The position numbers were made by a program, and so were the translations under genes. Of a stretch of 64,000 bases of DNA, positions 11,616 through 21,132 are shown one piece after another. The stretch is from the NCBI GenBank assembly GCA_943736015.1, contig OX031068.1:29396296-29460295 (forward strand), written 5' to 3'. How positions within the stretch are numbered: position 1 is the stretch's first letter; the number at the start of each line of letters is the position of its first letter. The notes under the pieces are model-generated. The model did not search any database. It was not told where the DNA came from and saw only the letters and a list, made by a program, of their open reading frames with translations. Source of the stretch: Tridacna crocea (lineage: Eukaryota; Mollusca; Bivalvia; Cardiida; Cardiidae).

Positions 11616-11911
11616 AGTTATTACGGCCAACAGAGCTCAGTTACATCTGTTAAGTTTGTCTATCATCTTTTGTACCAAAATAATGTGCGGTTTTGATCAT
11701 TTGGCAGGCCTACTACATGATAAGCAGACGCCATCTTTCAACAACTCGAGGAACTCCTACTCGACGTGCGTACTTCAAATTTGATCACATGAAAAATCTA
11801 GTAATCTAATCTAGTTCCAGTTGAGCTCGGCCTTAGCATTGAACTCAAGGTCTGACGCTGAAAGCCGCCAATGACCTCGTCCCAAAGCAAAAGCAGAAGA
11901 AATTGCGAGTC

Positions 11912-12168
11912 AGATGGGGGGGATTGTCGGGGGGGGGGGGGGGAATTGGCAGGGGGCAGTTGTCTGGGGGGGAAGTTGTCTGGGGGGGAATTGTCCAGGG
12001 GGTAATAGTCCTGGGGGGCTATTGTCTGGGGGGCAATTTGCCTTTGGGGGGGTAATTGTCCAGGGGGTAATTGTCTCGGGGGGTTATTGTCTTGGGGGGC
12101 AATTGTCCCGGGGGGAATTGGCAGGGGGCAGTTGTCCAGGGGGCTGTTGTCTGGGGGGAATTGTCCTG
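11912..12168 (+). repeat. G-rich minisatellite, inverted to the one at 10.3 kb
   Basis: About 17 units of GGGGGGAATTGTCC/GGGGGCAGTTGTC, the complement of the 10311-10575 unit. A run of 17 G lies at 11928-11943. The sequence CCTACATTGG sits just outside both arrays in the same orientation. Confidence 0.9.
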
Positions 12169-12215
12169 ATACGCCTACATTGGTTATTTTTGGTCGTCGT
12201 GGGCCTTTCAGCTCC

Positions 12216-12335
12216 AAAGATCCAGATAGAGGAGTGATTTTGATTTTAAAATTGAAAATACTACTAATTCTCCAATAAACTGTATGTAATGGGTACTACA
12301 GTAATTAGTATCGTCTCAATGAAAGGCTTCTAATC
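12216..12335. repeat. Dispersed repeat, partner of 1343-1463
   Basis: Shares CCAGATAGAG, GTGATTTTGATT and GTATCGTCTCAATGA in order, but lacks the complete terminal palindrome. Confidence 0.55.
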
Positions 12336-12976
12336 AGCCTTGAAAATTTCATGTCTACTCATCATGATGAGTGAGCTCGGCTATTGGACAAGCAGAAATT
12401 TGCAAAGGCGGGATGGCAACATGATTCAACACAGCCCTAAAAAAAAATTCCAAGTCCTCTGACACCTGACCATACAACAAATTTATTATACTGCAAAGTT
12501 TTACCCTTTCAAAGCATGTTAAGCGAAATTTTCTTGTATTATAATCTCACGAAATGAGTACGATGACGAATTAGAAATTTCCTTCTGAGTGCCCAAATTA
12601 AATGAAAACTGACGTCACTTGAAACTGATGTCACTGAAACATGCAGTTTGGTGCATTAATGTGCAGTCTGGTACTTGATCGACGCTGCCATTTTGGATGT
12701 TGTGTTTGCAAGACTTAGTGTAGTGACGTTTACAGGGCACTCAAAAGGGAAACTGGCTTTACATGGTTTTTGCTAGGGAAGATGATATATATGTTCCCAG
12801 CATGTTAACCTATTGGATCACAAGAAATTTCTTTGCAGTATGATAATATTTGCTTTGACGGCTTCCAAAGCAAGAAATCCATTTTCTAGAAGAAAACAAT
12901 GGTCTGAAGAGATTTCTAATAACTGAATACCAGCAATTTTCATTTTCCCACAGTGACGCTGTCATTCTCAAGATTA
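12336..12976. other. Upstream flank of MSRB3-like gene, no exon found
   Basis: Might contain the 5' UTR exon or promoter of the MSRB3-like gene, but I cannot place either. Confidence 0.3.
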
Positions 12977-13198
12977 TTAACTCTTTACCACACAATCCAG
13001 ACTGACCCTGAGAAAGAAGCCTTTTGAAAAGATTGTAGGAAAAGGAGAAAATGCTGGTTTCAGCATTTTCTCCTTTTCCCAAAATGTTTTCTTCCCTTTC
13101 AAAGAAAAACCATTTTGTATGAGTCACAATGAAACTATTATCAGCAAATGCTTTCAGTTAGGGCAGGTCTAAAATCTGGTCATGTGGTAAAGGGTTAA
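12977..13198 (+). mobile_element. PT1 MITE, 110 bp upstream of MSRB3 exon A
   Basis: TTAACTC start, GGGTTAA end. The centre of the core is shortened to GCTGGTTTCAGC. The long arm has the AAACCATTTTG..GAGTCACA variant. Confidence 0.9.
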
Positions 13199-13308
13199 AA
13201 AAGATTGTTTTCTATGTTTGGTATGGTATGTTAATATCAAACTTTTTTTTTGTTTGAAATTCCTTATTTGTTTTTATTCCTTCATTCCTTTTTTGTTTCT
13301 ATTCACAG

Positions 13309-13531
13309 AACCTATGCTGGTAAAATTTATTTGTACTTGTTTCTTAACAATTGGCTGGATGAACATCCTCCACCTTGTAACAGCCAAAAAGGATCCATCT
13401 CCAGAAATACAGAAACTGAAGGCATCATGTAAAGAGACCGCCACGTGTCCAGTGAAATACCCGAAAGATGATCTTAAGGAACGTCTGACACCGTTGCAAT
13501 ACAGAGTCACACAGGAAAAGGGCACTGAAAG
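13309..13531 (+). CDS. MSRB3-like: MSRB3-like exon A (signal peptide and MsrB N-terminus)
   Basis: MSRB3-type enzymes reduce methionine-R-sulfoxide in proteins. After a strong polypyrimidine acceptor (TTTCTATTCACAG) the exon has an ATG at 13314 opening 72 codons. The first residues, MLVKFICTCFLTIGWMNILH, then LVTA, look like a cleavable signal peptide. They are followed by CKETATCPVKYPKDDLKERL and TPLQYRVTQEKGTE, the usual MsrB start. The donor is GAAAG|GTTGGT; the last two bases AG join A from exon B to make Arg. ATG 13314 is chosen because it lies just inside the exon and yields the signal peptide; translation from further upstream would read intron. A 5' UTR exon is expected but not found. 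A PT1 copy starts 37 bp past the donor. Confidence 0.92.
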
Positions 13532-13567
13532 GTTGGTTTTAGCCCCTTCATCATGAATATTGATGAC

Positions 13568-13794
13568 TTAACCCATTACCACGCAATCCCTACTTTTGAC
13601 GCCCCTGAAAAAGAAGCCTTTTGAAAACACTGTGGGAAAAGGAGAAAATGCTGGTAACCAGCATTTTCTCCTTTTCCCACAGTTTTCTACCCTTCCCAGA
13701 ACAAATTTCAATTTTTCAGACACTTTTATTTTGTCGTCTGCAAATGCTTTCAATTTGGACCTGTCTAAAATTTTCTCGTGTGGTAAAGAGTTAA
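13568..13794 (+). mobile_element. PT1 MITE, intact, 37 bp after MSRB3 exon A donor
   Basis: The core has the paired change CACTG/CAGT (consensus CATTG/CAATG). Full ends TTAACCC and GAGTTAA. Confidence 0.95.
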
Positions 13795-13800
13795 TGTTTT

Positions 13801-13985
13801 ATTAGATGACAAAATTGTAGACTTGTTCAAATTGAAAGCATTTATCATGTCAAAATTGTAAGCATTTGCAGACAACAAAATTTTAGGAGAGTTGACAACA
13901 CTATGAGAAAATGCTGATTACTGGTATTTTCTGTTTTTTGCTACTTTTTCTTTCTCAAAGCCTCCTCTTTACAGGATTGTAAAAG
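13801..13985 (-). mobile_element. PT1 MITE, decayed
   Basis: Long arm first (GACAAAATTGTAGACTTG) with an internal repeat of the AAGCATTT block; core reduced to GCTGATTACTGGTATTTTC. Confidence 0.55.
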
Positions 13986-14054
13986 AGGATTTTGTAATTG
14001 AAGCTTATTCAGTCTTTACATCTTGGATTGTAGAGCTGGTGCTGTTTCAGTTTT

Positions 14055-14265
14055 TTAAACCCTTTACCATGCAATGAAGACTTTTAATGACCCAGGGAAA
14101 GAAACCTTTTGAAAAAATTTGGGAAAAGGAGAAATGTTTCCCAAAATGTTTTCTACTACATCAAAAAAAGATTGCACTGTTTGAACCACAGGGAAATTGT
14201 TGTCTGCAAATACCGTTACTTTCAATTTAGACAAGGTTAGAATTTAGTCAGCTGGTGAAGGGTTA
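14055..14265 (+). mobile_element. PT1 MITE with internal core deletion
   Basis: The core lacks the central AAAATGCTGGTAACCAGCATT, leaving GGGAAAAGGAGAAATGTTTCCC. Right end is GGGTTAGG. Confidence 0.8.
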
Positions 14266-14448
14266 GGTATGGAGTAATCAAACCCAATTTCAGGTTTCAT
14301 TAATATACATAAATGTATTCATTGTGCCAAAAGGAGTAATTTCTGATCACAAGTGATGTCTTCCCTGGGCCGCATAGTTTTGAAAAGTTGTCTGTAGTAG
14401 GATACAAAAAAGTCATACATGTATGTATAAATAATCATGTGTTTGCAT

Positions 14449-14546
14449 GACCCAGAGCAAGAAGGTATTTGAACACATCATGGCAAAAGGAAAAAAATGC
14501 TGGTTATGGATGTATTTTTCCCTTTCAGTAACAAATTTCATCATTT
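14449..14546 (+). mobile_element. PT1 MITE remnant
   Basis: Short arm and half core (ATGCTGGTTATGG); the right core arm is largely lost. Confidence 0.5.
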
Positions 14547-14758
14547 AACTCTTTACCAAGTGACAAAGTTTTAGACCAGTCCAGACTGAAAGCCATTGCA
14601 GATGTTAAAATGAATGTGATTCGAGAATCAAAATTTGGTTTGGTAAGGGTAGAAAACATTGTGGGAAAAGGAGAAAATGCTGTCTACCAGCATTGTCTCC
14701 TTTTCCCACAATGTTTTCAAAAAAATGTTTTCTCAGGGTCGTCAATAGTCAAAGTAAA
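14545..14758 (-). mobile_element. PT1 MITE, right end eroded
   Basis: TTAACTCTTTACCA start; core centre GCTGTCTACCAGCATTGTC. The short-arm terminus beyond GGTCGTCAATAG is gone. Confidence 0.85.
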
Positions 14759-14818
14759 ATGAATCCCAAAAGTGAATAAAGAGTGTGTTTAAATGCATTT
14801 AGATTTATATCTTACTAT

Positions 14819-15042
14819 TTAACTCTTTACCAAACAATCCTGACTTTGAACAACCCTGAAAGAGAAGCTTTTTGAAAACATTGTGGGAAAAGGAGAAAAT
14901 GCTGGTCACATTTTCTCCTTTTCCCACAATGTTTTCTACCCTGCTAGAAACAAATCTCAATTTTTTGTTACAATTATTTTGCCGTCTGCAAGTGCTGTCA
15001 CTTTGGACCAATCTAAATTTTTGTTGTTTGGTAAAGGGTTAA
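14819..15042 (+). mobile_element. PT1 MITE, one core arm shortened
   Basis: The core centre lacks ACCAGC (GCTGGTCACATTTTC). Complete TTAACTC and GGGTTAA ends. Confidence 0.9.
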
Positions 15043-15254
15043 AAGTATGGAAACTCTTGTGAAAATGGCAATCTGTCATTGGACAGTTGGTCCAATTGTT
15101 AGTTGCTGACAGAAATTTATTTCAAAACTAGGTGAAAACCTACCAGATAGCTGTCTTATTTTTATATTTTGCCTGATATAAAAAATTCTTTTCTCTGCCA
15201 GGGACTAATATATGGTCCAACCAAAAGATAACAGATTGCCATCTCCTGGGTATT

Positions 15255-15482
15255 TTAACCCTTTACCACACAATGCCGACTTTTGATGCTCAGAAAAGAA
15301 GCCTTTTGAAAACATAGTGGGAAAAGAAGGAAATGCTGGTAACTAGCATTTTCTCTTCTTCCCACCATGTTTTCTACCCAATCAAAGAAAAGGTGTACCA
15401 TTTGAGCCACATTGAAACTGTCGTCTGTCAAATGCTTTCAATCTGGACAAGGTTAAAATTTTGTAGTCTGGTAAAGGGTTAA
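15255..15482 (+). mobile_element. PT1 MITE, first of a head-to-tail pair
   Basis: Core variant GGGAAAAGAAGGAAATG on the left arm only. Its final TTAA (15479-15482) is also the first TTAA of the next copy. Confidence 0.93.
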
Positions 15483-15707
15483 CCCATTACCACACAATCC
15501 CTACTTTTGACACCCCTGAGAACGAAGCCTTTAGAAAAACATTGTGGGAAAAGGAGAAAATGCTGGTAACCAGCATTTTCTCCTTTTCCATAATGTTTTC
15601 TACTCTTATTAAAACAAATTTCAAATTTACAGTCACTTTTATTTTGTCGTCTGCAAATGCTTTTAGTTTGGAGAAGGTCAAAATTTTGTAGTCTGGTAAA
15701 GGGTTAA
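15479..15707 (+). mobile_element. PT1 MITE, second of a head-to-tail pair
   Basis: Starts in the TTAA of the preceding copy; TTAACCCATTACCA start, GGGTTAA end. Confidence 0.93.
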
Positions 15708-15735
15708 ATGGTATGGTTTTAATCTAAATGTATTA

Positions 15736-16059
15736 CATGGGTGGATTCAGAAGGGGGGACCGGGGTCCTGACCCCCCCTGGAATTTTGGCAAAAATGTGG
15801 TTATCGGATTCGTGAAACGGTACTGGTTTGATATTGCACAGCATTTATGTAAAATACAGTCATAAATTTAAAAAAAAAAAGTTCTAAATGTGGAGACCTT
15901 TCTAAATGTGGAGACCTCCTCATGGTTAGAACTGGAAACGTTGACTTTTCTTGTAAACGGCTTACATCCATTGAAATCCTGAAATCAAAGTATCATATGA
16001 TAAGCATCGTGCGTTTTCGGTGGGACCCCCCCTGAGAAAGATATCTTGATCCGCGCATG
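15736..16059. mobile_element. TIR element (CATG-GGATTCA ends), TATTA duplication
   Basis: Ends CATGGGTGGATTCAG and TTGATCCGCGCATG are imperfect complements, flanked by TATTA at 15731-15735 and 16060-16064. Just inside are G-rich GGGGGGACCGGGG and C-rich GGGACCCCCCCTGAG. No coding capacity. Confidence 0.6.
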
Positions 16060-16246
16060 TATTATGACTCCAGTCTGCTGTGATATTTTGGCCTCTACTT
16101 TCCATGTAACTCTTTCCCTACCAAAAAATGGGTTTGACTTTTCTTTATTCGATATATTTGTTGCTTTTGAGGCTGATTTTAGTTGAAGAGTGGTTTTAGG
16201 TCATGTGCAGTCTGATCTTAATCTATGCCATTTGCAAAAGATGTTT

Positions 16247-16476
16247 TTAACTCTTTACCACACAATCACAAATTTTGACGCCCTTGAAGAAAAAGCTTTT
16301 TGAAAATGTTGTGGGAAAAGGAGAAAATGCTGGTAACCAGCATTTTCTCCTTTTCCCACAACACTTTCTAGCCTTCCCAAAACAAGTTTCATTTTTTTGA
16401 GCAAAGGTTACTTTGTCATCTGCAAATACTTTGAATTTGGACGAGCCTGAAATTTTGTTGTTTGGTAAAGAGTTTA
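16247..16476 (+). mobile_element. PT1 MITE
   Basis: Core arms GTTGTGGG and CCCACAAC match in an unusual outer pair (paired A to G / T to C). End decayed to GAGTTTAGG. Confidence 0.9.
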
Positions 16477-16482
16477 GGCCAC

Positions 16483-16579
16483 AATTGCAGTGAAAGACTT
16501 ACGGCACTTTTAATGTATTGTCTATAAATGATTCAATATGTACTAGTCTAAAACTTTGTCATCTAGTGTAAAGAGTTAA
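16483..16579 (+). mobile_element. PT1 MITE, long-arm remnant next to MSRB3 exon B
   Basis: Only the long-arm end is left: CACTTTTAATGTATTGTC, GTACTAGTCTAAAAC and GTAAAGAGTTAA. The exon B acceptor is 23 bp further on. Confidence 0.7.
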
Positions 16580-16602
16580 AAGTGTATACTTATTTAATAC
16601 AG

Positions 16603-16775
16603 AGCGTTTTCTGGAAAGCTACTAAATCATAAAGAGGAAGGCTCATACAGATGTGTTGTGTGTGGAAACAGGATTTTTTCTTCCGAACACAAGTTCAACT
16701 CTCATTCAGGTTGGCCGTCATTCAGTGATGTCATAGCAAAGGATAGCGTCACTTTGTCCGACGATACTTCACATG
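16603..16775 (+). CDS. MSRB3-like: MSRB3-like exon B (first zinc-binding Cys pair)
   Basis: This 173-nt exon encodes AFSGKLLNHKEEGSYRCVVC, then GNRIFSSEHKFNSHSGWPSF and SDVIAKDSVTLSDDTSH plus one base. It carries the first CxxC zinc pair (CVVC) and the MsrB signatures SGWPSF and the SE.KF segment of the core fold. The acceptor ends ATTTAATACAG; the donor is CACATG|GTAATG. The trailing G completes a Gly codon with the GT that starts either last exon. The acceptor lies 23 bp after a PT1 remnant (16483-16579), so part of the branch-point region is MITE-derived and pyrimidine-poor. Confidence 0.95.
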
Positions 16776-16819
16776 GTAATGTCATGATTTTAATCTTTAT
16801 CCTTTATTTAGCGATTGTA

Positions 16820-17015
16820 TGTTCTTGATGATGCAAAGAAGGCTTTTGGAAACATTGTTGGCAAAAGAAAAAATGTCCCTCAGACTAGTATTTTCCTCTT
16901 TTCCCAAAATTGTTCACACATTTCCAACAACAAATTCAGTTATTTGAATCAGGTTAATTTGTTCTCAGCAAAAATTTTTGATTTTGACAAGTTTAGAATT
17001 GCCTGGAATAGAGGC
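16820..17015 (+). mobile_element. PT1 MITE, decayed
   Basis: AAGAAGGCTTTTGGAAACATT on the left and GACAAGTTTAGAATT on the right; the core palindrome is lost at its centre (GTCCCTCAGACTAG). Confidence 0.55.
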
Positions 17016-17043
17016 AATGATATTATACTGTATATTAGATAAT

Positions 17044-17272
17044 GTATCCCTTTACCACACAATTCCGACTTTTAATGACCCTGAGAAAGACATCTTCTGA
17101 AAACATTGTGGGAAAAGGAGAAAATGCTGGTTACCAGCATTTTCTTCTTTTCCCACAATGTTTTCTACCCTTTCAAAATGAAATTTCAATTTTTGATTCA
17201 CATTTATTTTATCATCTACAAATGCTTTGAATTTTGACTAAGCAAGAATTTTGTCGTTTGGTAAAGAGGTAT
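17044..17272 (+). mobile_element. PT1 MITE flanked by GTAT instead of TTAA
   Basis: GTAT at 17044-17047 precedes CCCTTTACCACACAA and GTAT at 17269-17272 follows GGTAAAGAG. Central base is T (GGTTACC), unlike most + copies. Confidence 0.9.
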
Positions 17273-17799
17273 ACTATATACTATATACTGTGTCAACAAT
17301 CTGTAGTTCTACTCAAATAGGAATATGAAAGCATCTGATAGGGAATGAGGAATGACTTTGTGCTTATAAACCCTATTATTCCTTTTCCCTGAATATCAGA
17401 TCAAAAGTCAAATTCTGCCAATCCATTGAAACAATTAAGTCATTCTCTAGCAAAGGGGGGTTTGATAAATATTCATGTTGCATTGTACCAAGTAAGTCAT
17501 CTCACAATTATAGATCCATAAAATCCATTCTAACAACAGAATATTTACCAAACACAAAATGTTTAGATCCAGGTCAGCCTGTAAAACTGCCCAGGCTGGC
17601 TTGGGTTGACACTTTTTGCTGATGCATTGGGACCCCTAGTCACAGGGCAAGGCTGAATTTGTATTTGTGTGATAAGGAGTTGAATTCAATTGCAGAGAAA
17701 TCTTGAAAGGCTCTTTCCTTTTGTGCTGTCATTACATTTTCTTTGTGCTTGATTCTTGATTTGAGGAGCAAACAAAGCCCAAAAGTGGCTTCCCACTCA

Positions 17800-18020
17800 T
17801 TTCATTACCACAAATCCCTACTGACGCCCCTGAGAAAGAAGCCTTTAGAAAACATGTGGGAAAAGGAGAATATGCTGGTTACCAGCATTTTCTCCTTTTC
17901 CCACAATGTTTTCTACCCTTCACAAAACAATTTTCAAATTTTCAGTCACTTTTATTTTGTCGCCTGCAATTCCTTTCAATTTTGACAAACCAAAGATTTT
18001 GTCTTTTGGTAATGGGTTAA
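17800..18020 (+). mobile_element. PT1 MITE, T-centred core
   Basis: Left TTAA decayed to TTCA. The core centre is GGTTACC although the short arm comes first. Shares its right TTAA with the next, inverted copy. Confidence 0.88.
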
Positions 18021-18242
18021 CCAAAGATCAAAATTTTAGACATGTCCAACTTCAAAACACTTACAGACACCAACTTAAATGTTACTGAAAAGATTATTTT
18101 TGTCATTTATTGTTTAGAAAACATTGTTGGAAAAGGAGAAAATGCTGATTACCAGCATTTTCTCTTATTCCAACAATGTTTTCAATAGCTTTCTTCCTTA
18201 GGATCTTCAGAATTAATGTCAGGATTGTGTGATAAAGAGTGA
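18017..18242 (-). mobile_element. PT1 MITE, abutting the preceding copy
   Basis: Core arms GTTGGAAAAGG and TTCCAACAATG show a paired G to T / C to A change. End eroded (GATAAAGAGTGAAT). Confidence 0.85.
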
Positions 18243-18305
18243 ATATCAAGTATAGCTTAAAACTTAAGTTTAGTGAATATTTTGACTCTACAGAAAATAC
18301 TCTCT

Positions 18306-18534
18306 TTAACTCTTTACCACACAATCCCGACTTTTAACGACCCTGTGAAAGCAGCCTTTTGAAAACACTATGGGAAAAGGAGAAAATGCTGGTAACCAGC
18401 ATTTTCTCCTTTTCCCACAGTGTTTTTTACCCTTCCAAAACCAAATTTTTATTTTTCAGTCACCTTTATTTAGTCGTCTGCAAATGCTTTCAATTTGGAC
18501 CAGTCTAAAATTTTCTTGTGTGGTAAAGAGTTAA
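18306..18534 (+). mobile_element. PT1 MITE, intact
   Basis: Paired CACTATGGG/CCCACAGTG outer arms; perfect inner core. TTAACTC and GAGTTAA ends. Confidence 0.93.
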
Positions 18535-18605
18535 CAAACCCATTGATGCCATGATGCTGTCACATGATTGGGTACAAGGATTACCCATGGAGTAAAGATT
18601 AGAAT

Positions 18606-18800
18606 TTATCCAATACCACACAATCCTGTTTTTTTTTTTTTCAACCCTGAGGAAAACAGCCATAAAAAGCATTGTAGGAAAAAGGGGAAAGTGCTAGTAA
18701 CCAGCATTTTCTCCTGTTGTCTAACCTACCAAAGCAGATTTATAGTCATATATTATATTTCATCGACATGTGTCTATTTTTAGAAATGTTATGGGTAAAG
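18606..18800 (+). mobile_element. PT1 MITE, decayed
   Basis: Short arm carries a 12-T insertion; right core arm broken after CATTTTCTCCTG. Confidence 0.6.
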
Positions 18801-18974
18801 AAATGTTGTAAATTAAGCTGGCGGGAATTATTTTCGGGTCACAGTGAATATTTTCCTCCTGCCGAAAATTAGGAACTACTTTTTTTGAAAATATCGGATA
18901 ATCCGGTTAATTGACATGAGATCACTAGTTTTAAAAGTGGCATTTGATGACAAAATAATCCCTAGAAATACATA

Positions 18975-19136
18975 ATTTATTGCATCAGCTTGTGGTTAAT
19001 ATGGGGAAATATTTGCCTCAGAAGGGAAAGGTCTGCGAAAAATAACTTGTGCCTTATGGCACTCGTTGTTTTCGCATATCTGTCCCTTTTTCGGCATATA
19101 TTCCCCCATATTAACCACAAGTTGATGAAATAAACT
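18975..19136. repeat. About 160-bp imperfect palindrome
   Basis: ATCAGCTTGTGGTTAATATG near 18984 and its complement CATATTAACCACAAGTTGAT near 19108 begin two arms of about 80 bp; they meet at GTGCCTTATGGCAC around 19056. A foldback MITE unrelated to PT1. Confidence 0.7.
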
Positions 19137-19239
19137 TCGTTTGAGGCACATTTTATTTGTTGTTTGCGAATGCATTGAATTCGAAAAAGTATGAAGGTTT
19201 GTCATTCAATAAAGACCTAAGATGATAAAACATGTTCGC

Positions 19240-19345
19240 CAACAGTTATATTTCAAATCCTAAATCCCAAGACTAGCCATTTGATTGGCTTATACTAAGT
19301 GTCTAAATCAATCAGATGTCAAGATTTGGAATTTGAATCTGTGAA
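19240..19345. repeat. Imperfect palindrome
   Basis: ATTTCAAATCCTAAATC and GATTTGGAATTTGAAT face each other across GCCATTTGATTGGC. Ends about 55 bp upstream of MSRB3 exon C. Confidence 0.5.
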
Positions 19346-19399
19346 GCTAATTCATAGAGGTAGGGCTAGATAGTATAGACCAACACTTCTGTCCCCCAG

Positions 19400-19569
19400 G
19401 TATGAGACGGGTGGAGGTCACATGTTCTAAATGTGGAGCGCACCTGGGCCATGTTTTTGAGGATGGACCACCGCCCCTTGGAAAAAGATATTGTATCAAC
19501 TCTGTGGCAATGGATTTTGTTAAACAGGATGATAGAAAACCAAATGCAAAGATTAAATCTGAACTTTGA
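19400..19569 (+). CDS. MSRB3-like: MSRB3-like alternative last exon C (ends KSEL)
   Basis: After CCCCCAG the exon encodes (G)[19 protein letters not shown], then [20 protein letters not shown], and a tail ending NAKIKSEL before TGA at 19567-19569. It supplies the second zinc CxxC (CSKC), the GHVF.DGP motif and the catalytic Cys in RYCINS. The mature form with exons A and B would be 186 residues. The C-terminal KSEL resembles the KAEL that holds human MSRB3 in the ER. AATAAA at 19592-19597 fits a terminal exon. Its sequence is only partly similar to exon D, so these are old duplicates. Confidence 0.93.
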
Positions 19570-19591
19570 AATGAAATGTTTGCTTTGAAGG

Positions 19592-19597
19592 AATAAA
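19592..19597 (+). terminator. Poly(A) signal of MSRB3 exon-C transcript
   Basis: AATAAA 22 bp past the exon C stop, in unique sequence; suggests a very short 3' UTR. Confidence 0.6.
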
Positions 19598-19700
19598 TGA
19601 TTGATTGAAATACATGATGATTTTGATTTGAAATTTATCAGCCAAAGGCCAGAAGAGCTTATGTTATGGCACAGCTTATGTCTGTCAGTCTATGTTGGCC

Positions 19701-19928
19701 TTAACCCATTACCACACAATCCCTACTTTTGACGCCCCTGAGAAAGAAGCCTTTTGAAAACACTGTAGGAAAAGGAGAAAATGCTGGTAACCAGCATTTT
19801 CTCCTTTTCCCACAGTGTTTTCTACCCTTCCCAGAACAAATTTCAATTTTTCGTCACCTTTATTTTGTCGTCTGCAAATGCTTTCAATTTGAACCAGTCT
19901 AAAATTTTGTCGTGTGGTAAAGAGTTAA
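19701..19928 (+). mobile_element. PT1 MITE, intact
   Basis: Belongs with the 13568 copy: CACTG on the left arm and CAGTG on the right, and CGTGTGGTAAAGAG at the end. Confidence 0.95.
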
Positions 19929-19998
19929 TTAGCCTGTGATAAAATCTTTAATTGTACTAGACTTTTTATCAAGGCAAGAAATAAAGGAAGTTCTACTA

Positions 19999-20217
19999 TT
20001 AACCCTTTCCAAAACAACAAAATTTTAGACGGGTCCAAAGTGATTGCACTTGCAATTGACAAAATAAACGCAGGTCAAAAATTAAAATTTGTTTTCTGCA
20101 GGGTAGAAAACATCATGTGAAGAGGAGAAAATGCTGGTTACCAGCATTTTCTCCTTTTCCCACAATTTTTTCTTTTTTAGGTTCGTAAAACCCAGGGATT
20201 GTTTGGCAAAGTTTTAA
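19999..20217 (-). mobile_element. PT1 MITE
   Basis: The left core arm has lost GGGAA (ATCATGTGAAGAGGAG), so the hairpin is bulged. Right end eroded to GGCAAAGTTTTAA. Confidence 0.85.
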
Positions 20218-20425
20218 GTAAGAAAAAGTAGCCTTTGCAGTATTTAACTTTTTTTTTAATCGATTATAAAAGGTTTCCTTCAAACTGAAATACACTGGTC
20301 AGTAACTGCAAACAGAGCAGTTTTGGCCATCTTGGCCTGTTGTTTGAGCTTTAATTCTGTGATGTTTATTGCACAGAATTATTTTCAATCATTCATTTCT
20401 ACTTTTTGCTCACATCAGTTCACAG

Positions 20426-20801
20426 TTAACTCTTTATCAAACAACAAATTTATGGACTGGTCCAAATTGAAAGCATTTGCAGACAACAAAATAAAAGTGA
20501 CTTAAAAATCAAATTTTGATTTGGGAAGGGCAGAAGACATTGTGGGAAAAGGATAAAATGCTGCTTACCAGCATTTTCTCCTTTTCCTACAATGTTTTCA
20601 AAGTCCCAACTTTTGATGACCCAAGAAAGAAAGCCTTTGAAAACATTGTGAGAAAAGGTGAAAATGCTTTTCCCACAATGTTTTGTACCTTTTCCGAAAT
20701 CAGCTTTCCAATTTTTGATTCACATGTATTTTGTCGTCTGCAAAATTAATGCTTTCAATCTGGACTACTGGTTATCCAAAATTTTGTTGTCTTGCAGTTA
20801 A
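20426..20801. mobile_element. Two PT1 copies fused head to head
   Basis: A minus copy loses its short-arm end after TTTTCAAAG and continues directly into a plus copy that lacks its TTAACCCTTTACCA start (TCCCAACTTTTGATGACCC). The second core has an internal deletion. Confidence 0.85.
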
Positions 20802-20902
20802 ATTCCAGTACAAATGAACAAACTATCTGTAGGTTTAGAAAATAATACTACTTCTGGTTGACTAAAACAAGTAACTTAGCTAATTAGAAGTTGTGTTAAG
20901 AT

Positions 20903-21132
20903 TTGACCCATTACCAAACAATCCCTACTTTTGGCGACCCCCAGAGAAAGAAGCCTTTTGAAAATATTGATGAAAAAGGAGAAAATGCTGGTAACCAGCA
21001 TTTTCTCCTTTTCCCACAATATTTTCTTCCCTTCCCAAAACTATTTTAAATTTTTTGTCACTTTTATTTTGTCATCTGCAAATGCTTTCGATTTCGACAA
21101 GCCTAAATTATTGTCAGTTGGAAATGAGTTGA
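20903..21132 (+). mobile_element. PT1 MITE flanked by TTGA on both sides
   Basis: TTGA at 20903-20906 precedes CCCATTACCA and TTGA at 21129-21132 ends it. The core left arm is ATTGATGAAAAAGG. Confidence 0.9.

Noticed and set aside
11798-12237. Glycine- or proline-rich frames over the G-rich array
   Set aside because: Same minisatellite in opposite orientation; no splice or start support.
13274-13525. 83-codon minus-strand frame
   Set aside because: Antisense shadow of MSRB3 exon A, whose plus-strand reading has clear homology and splice sites.
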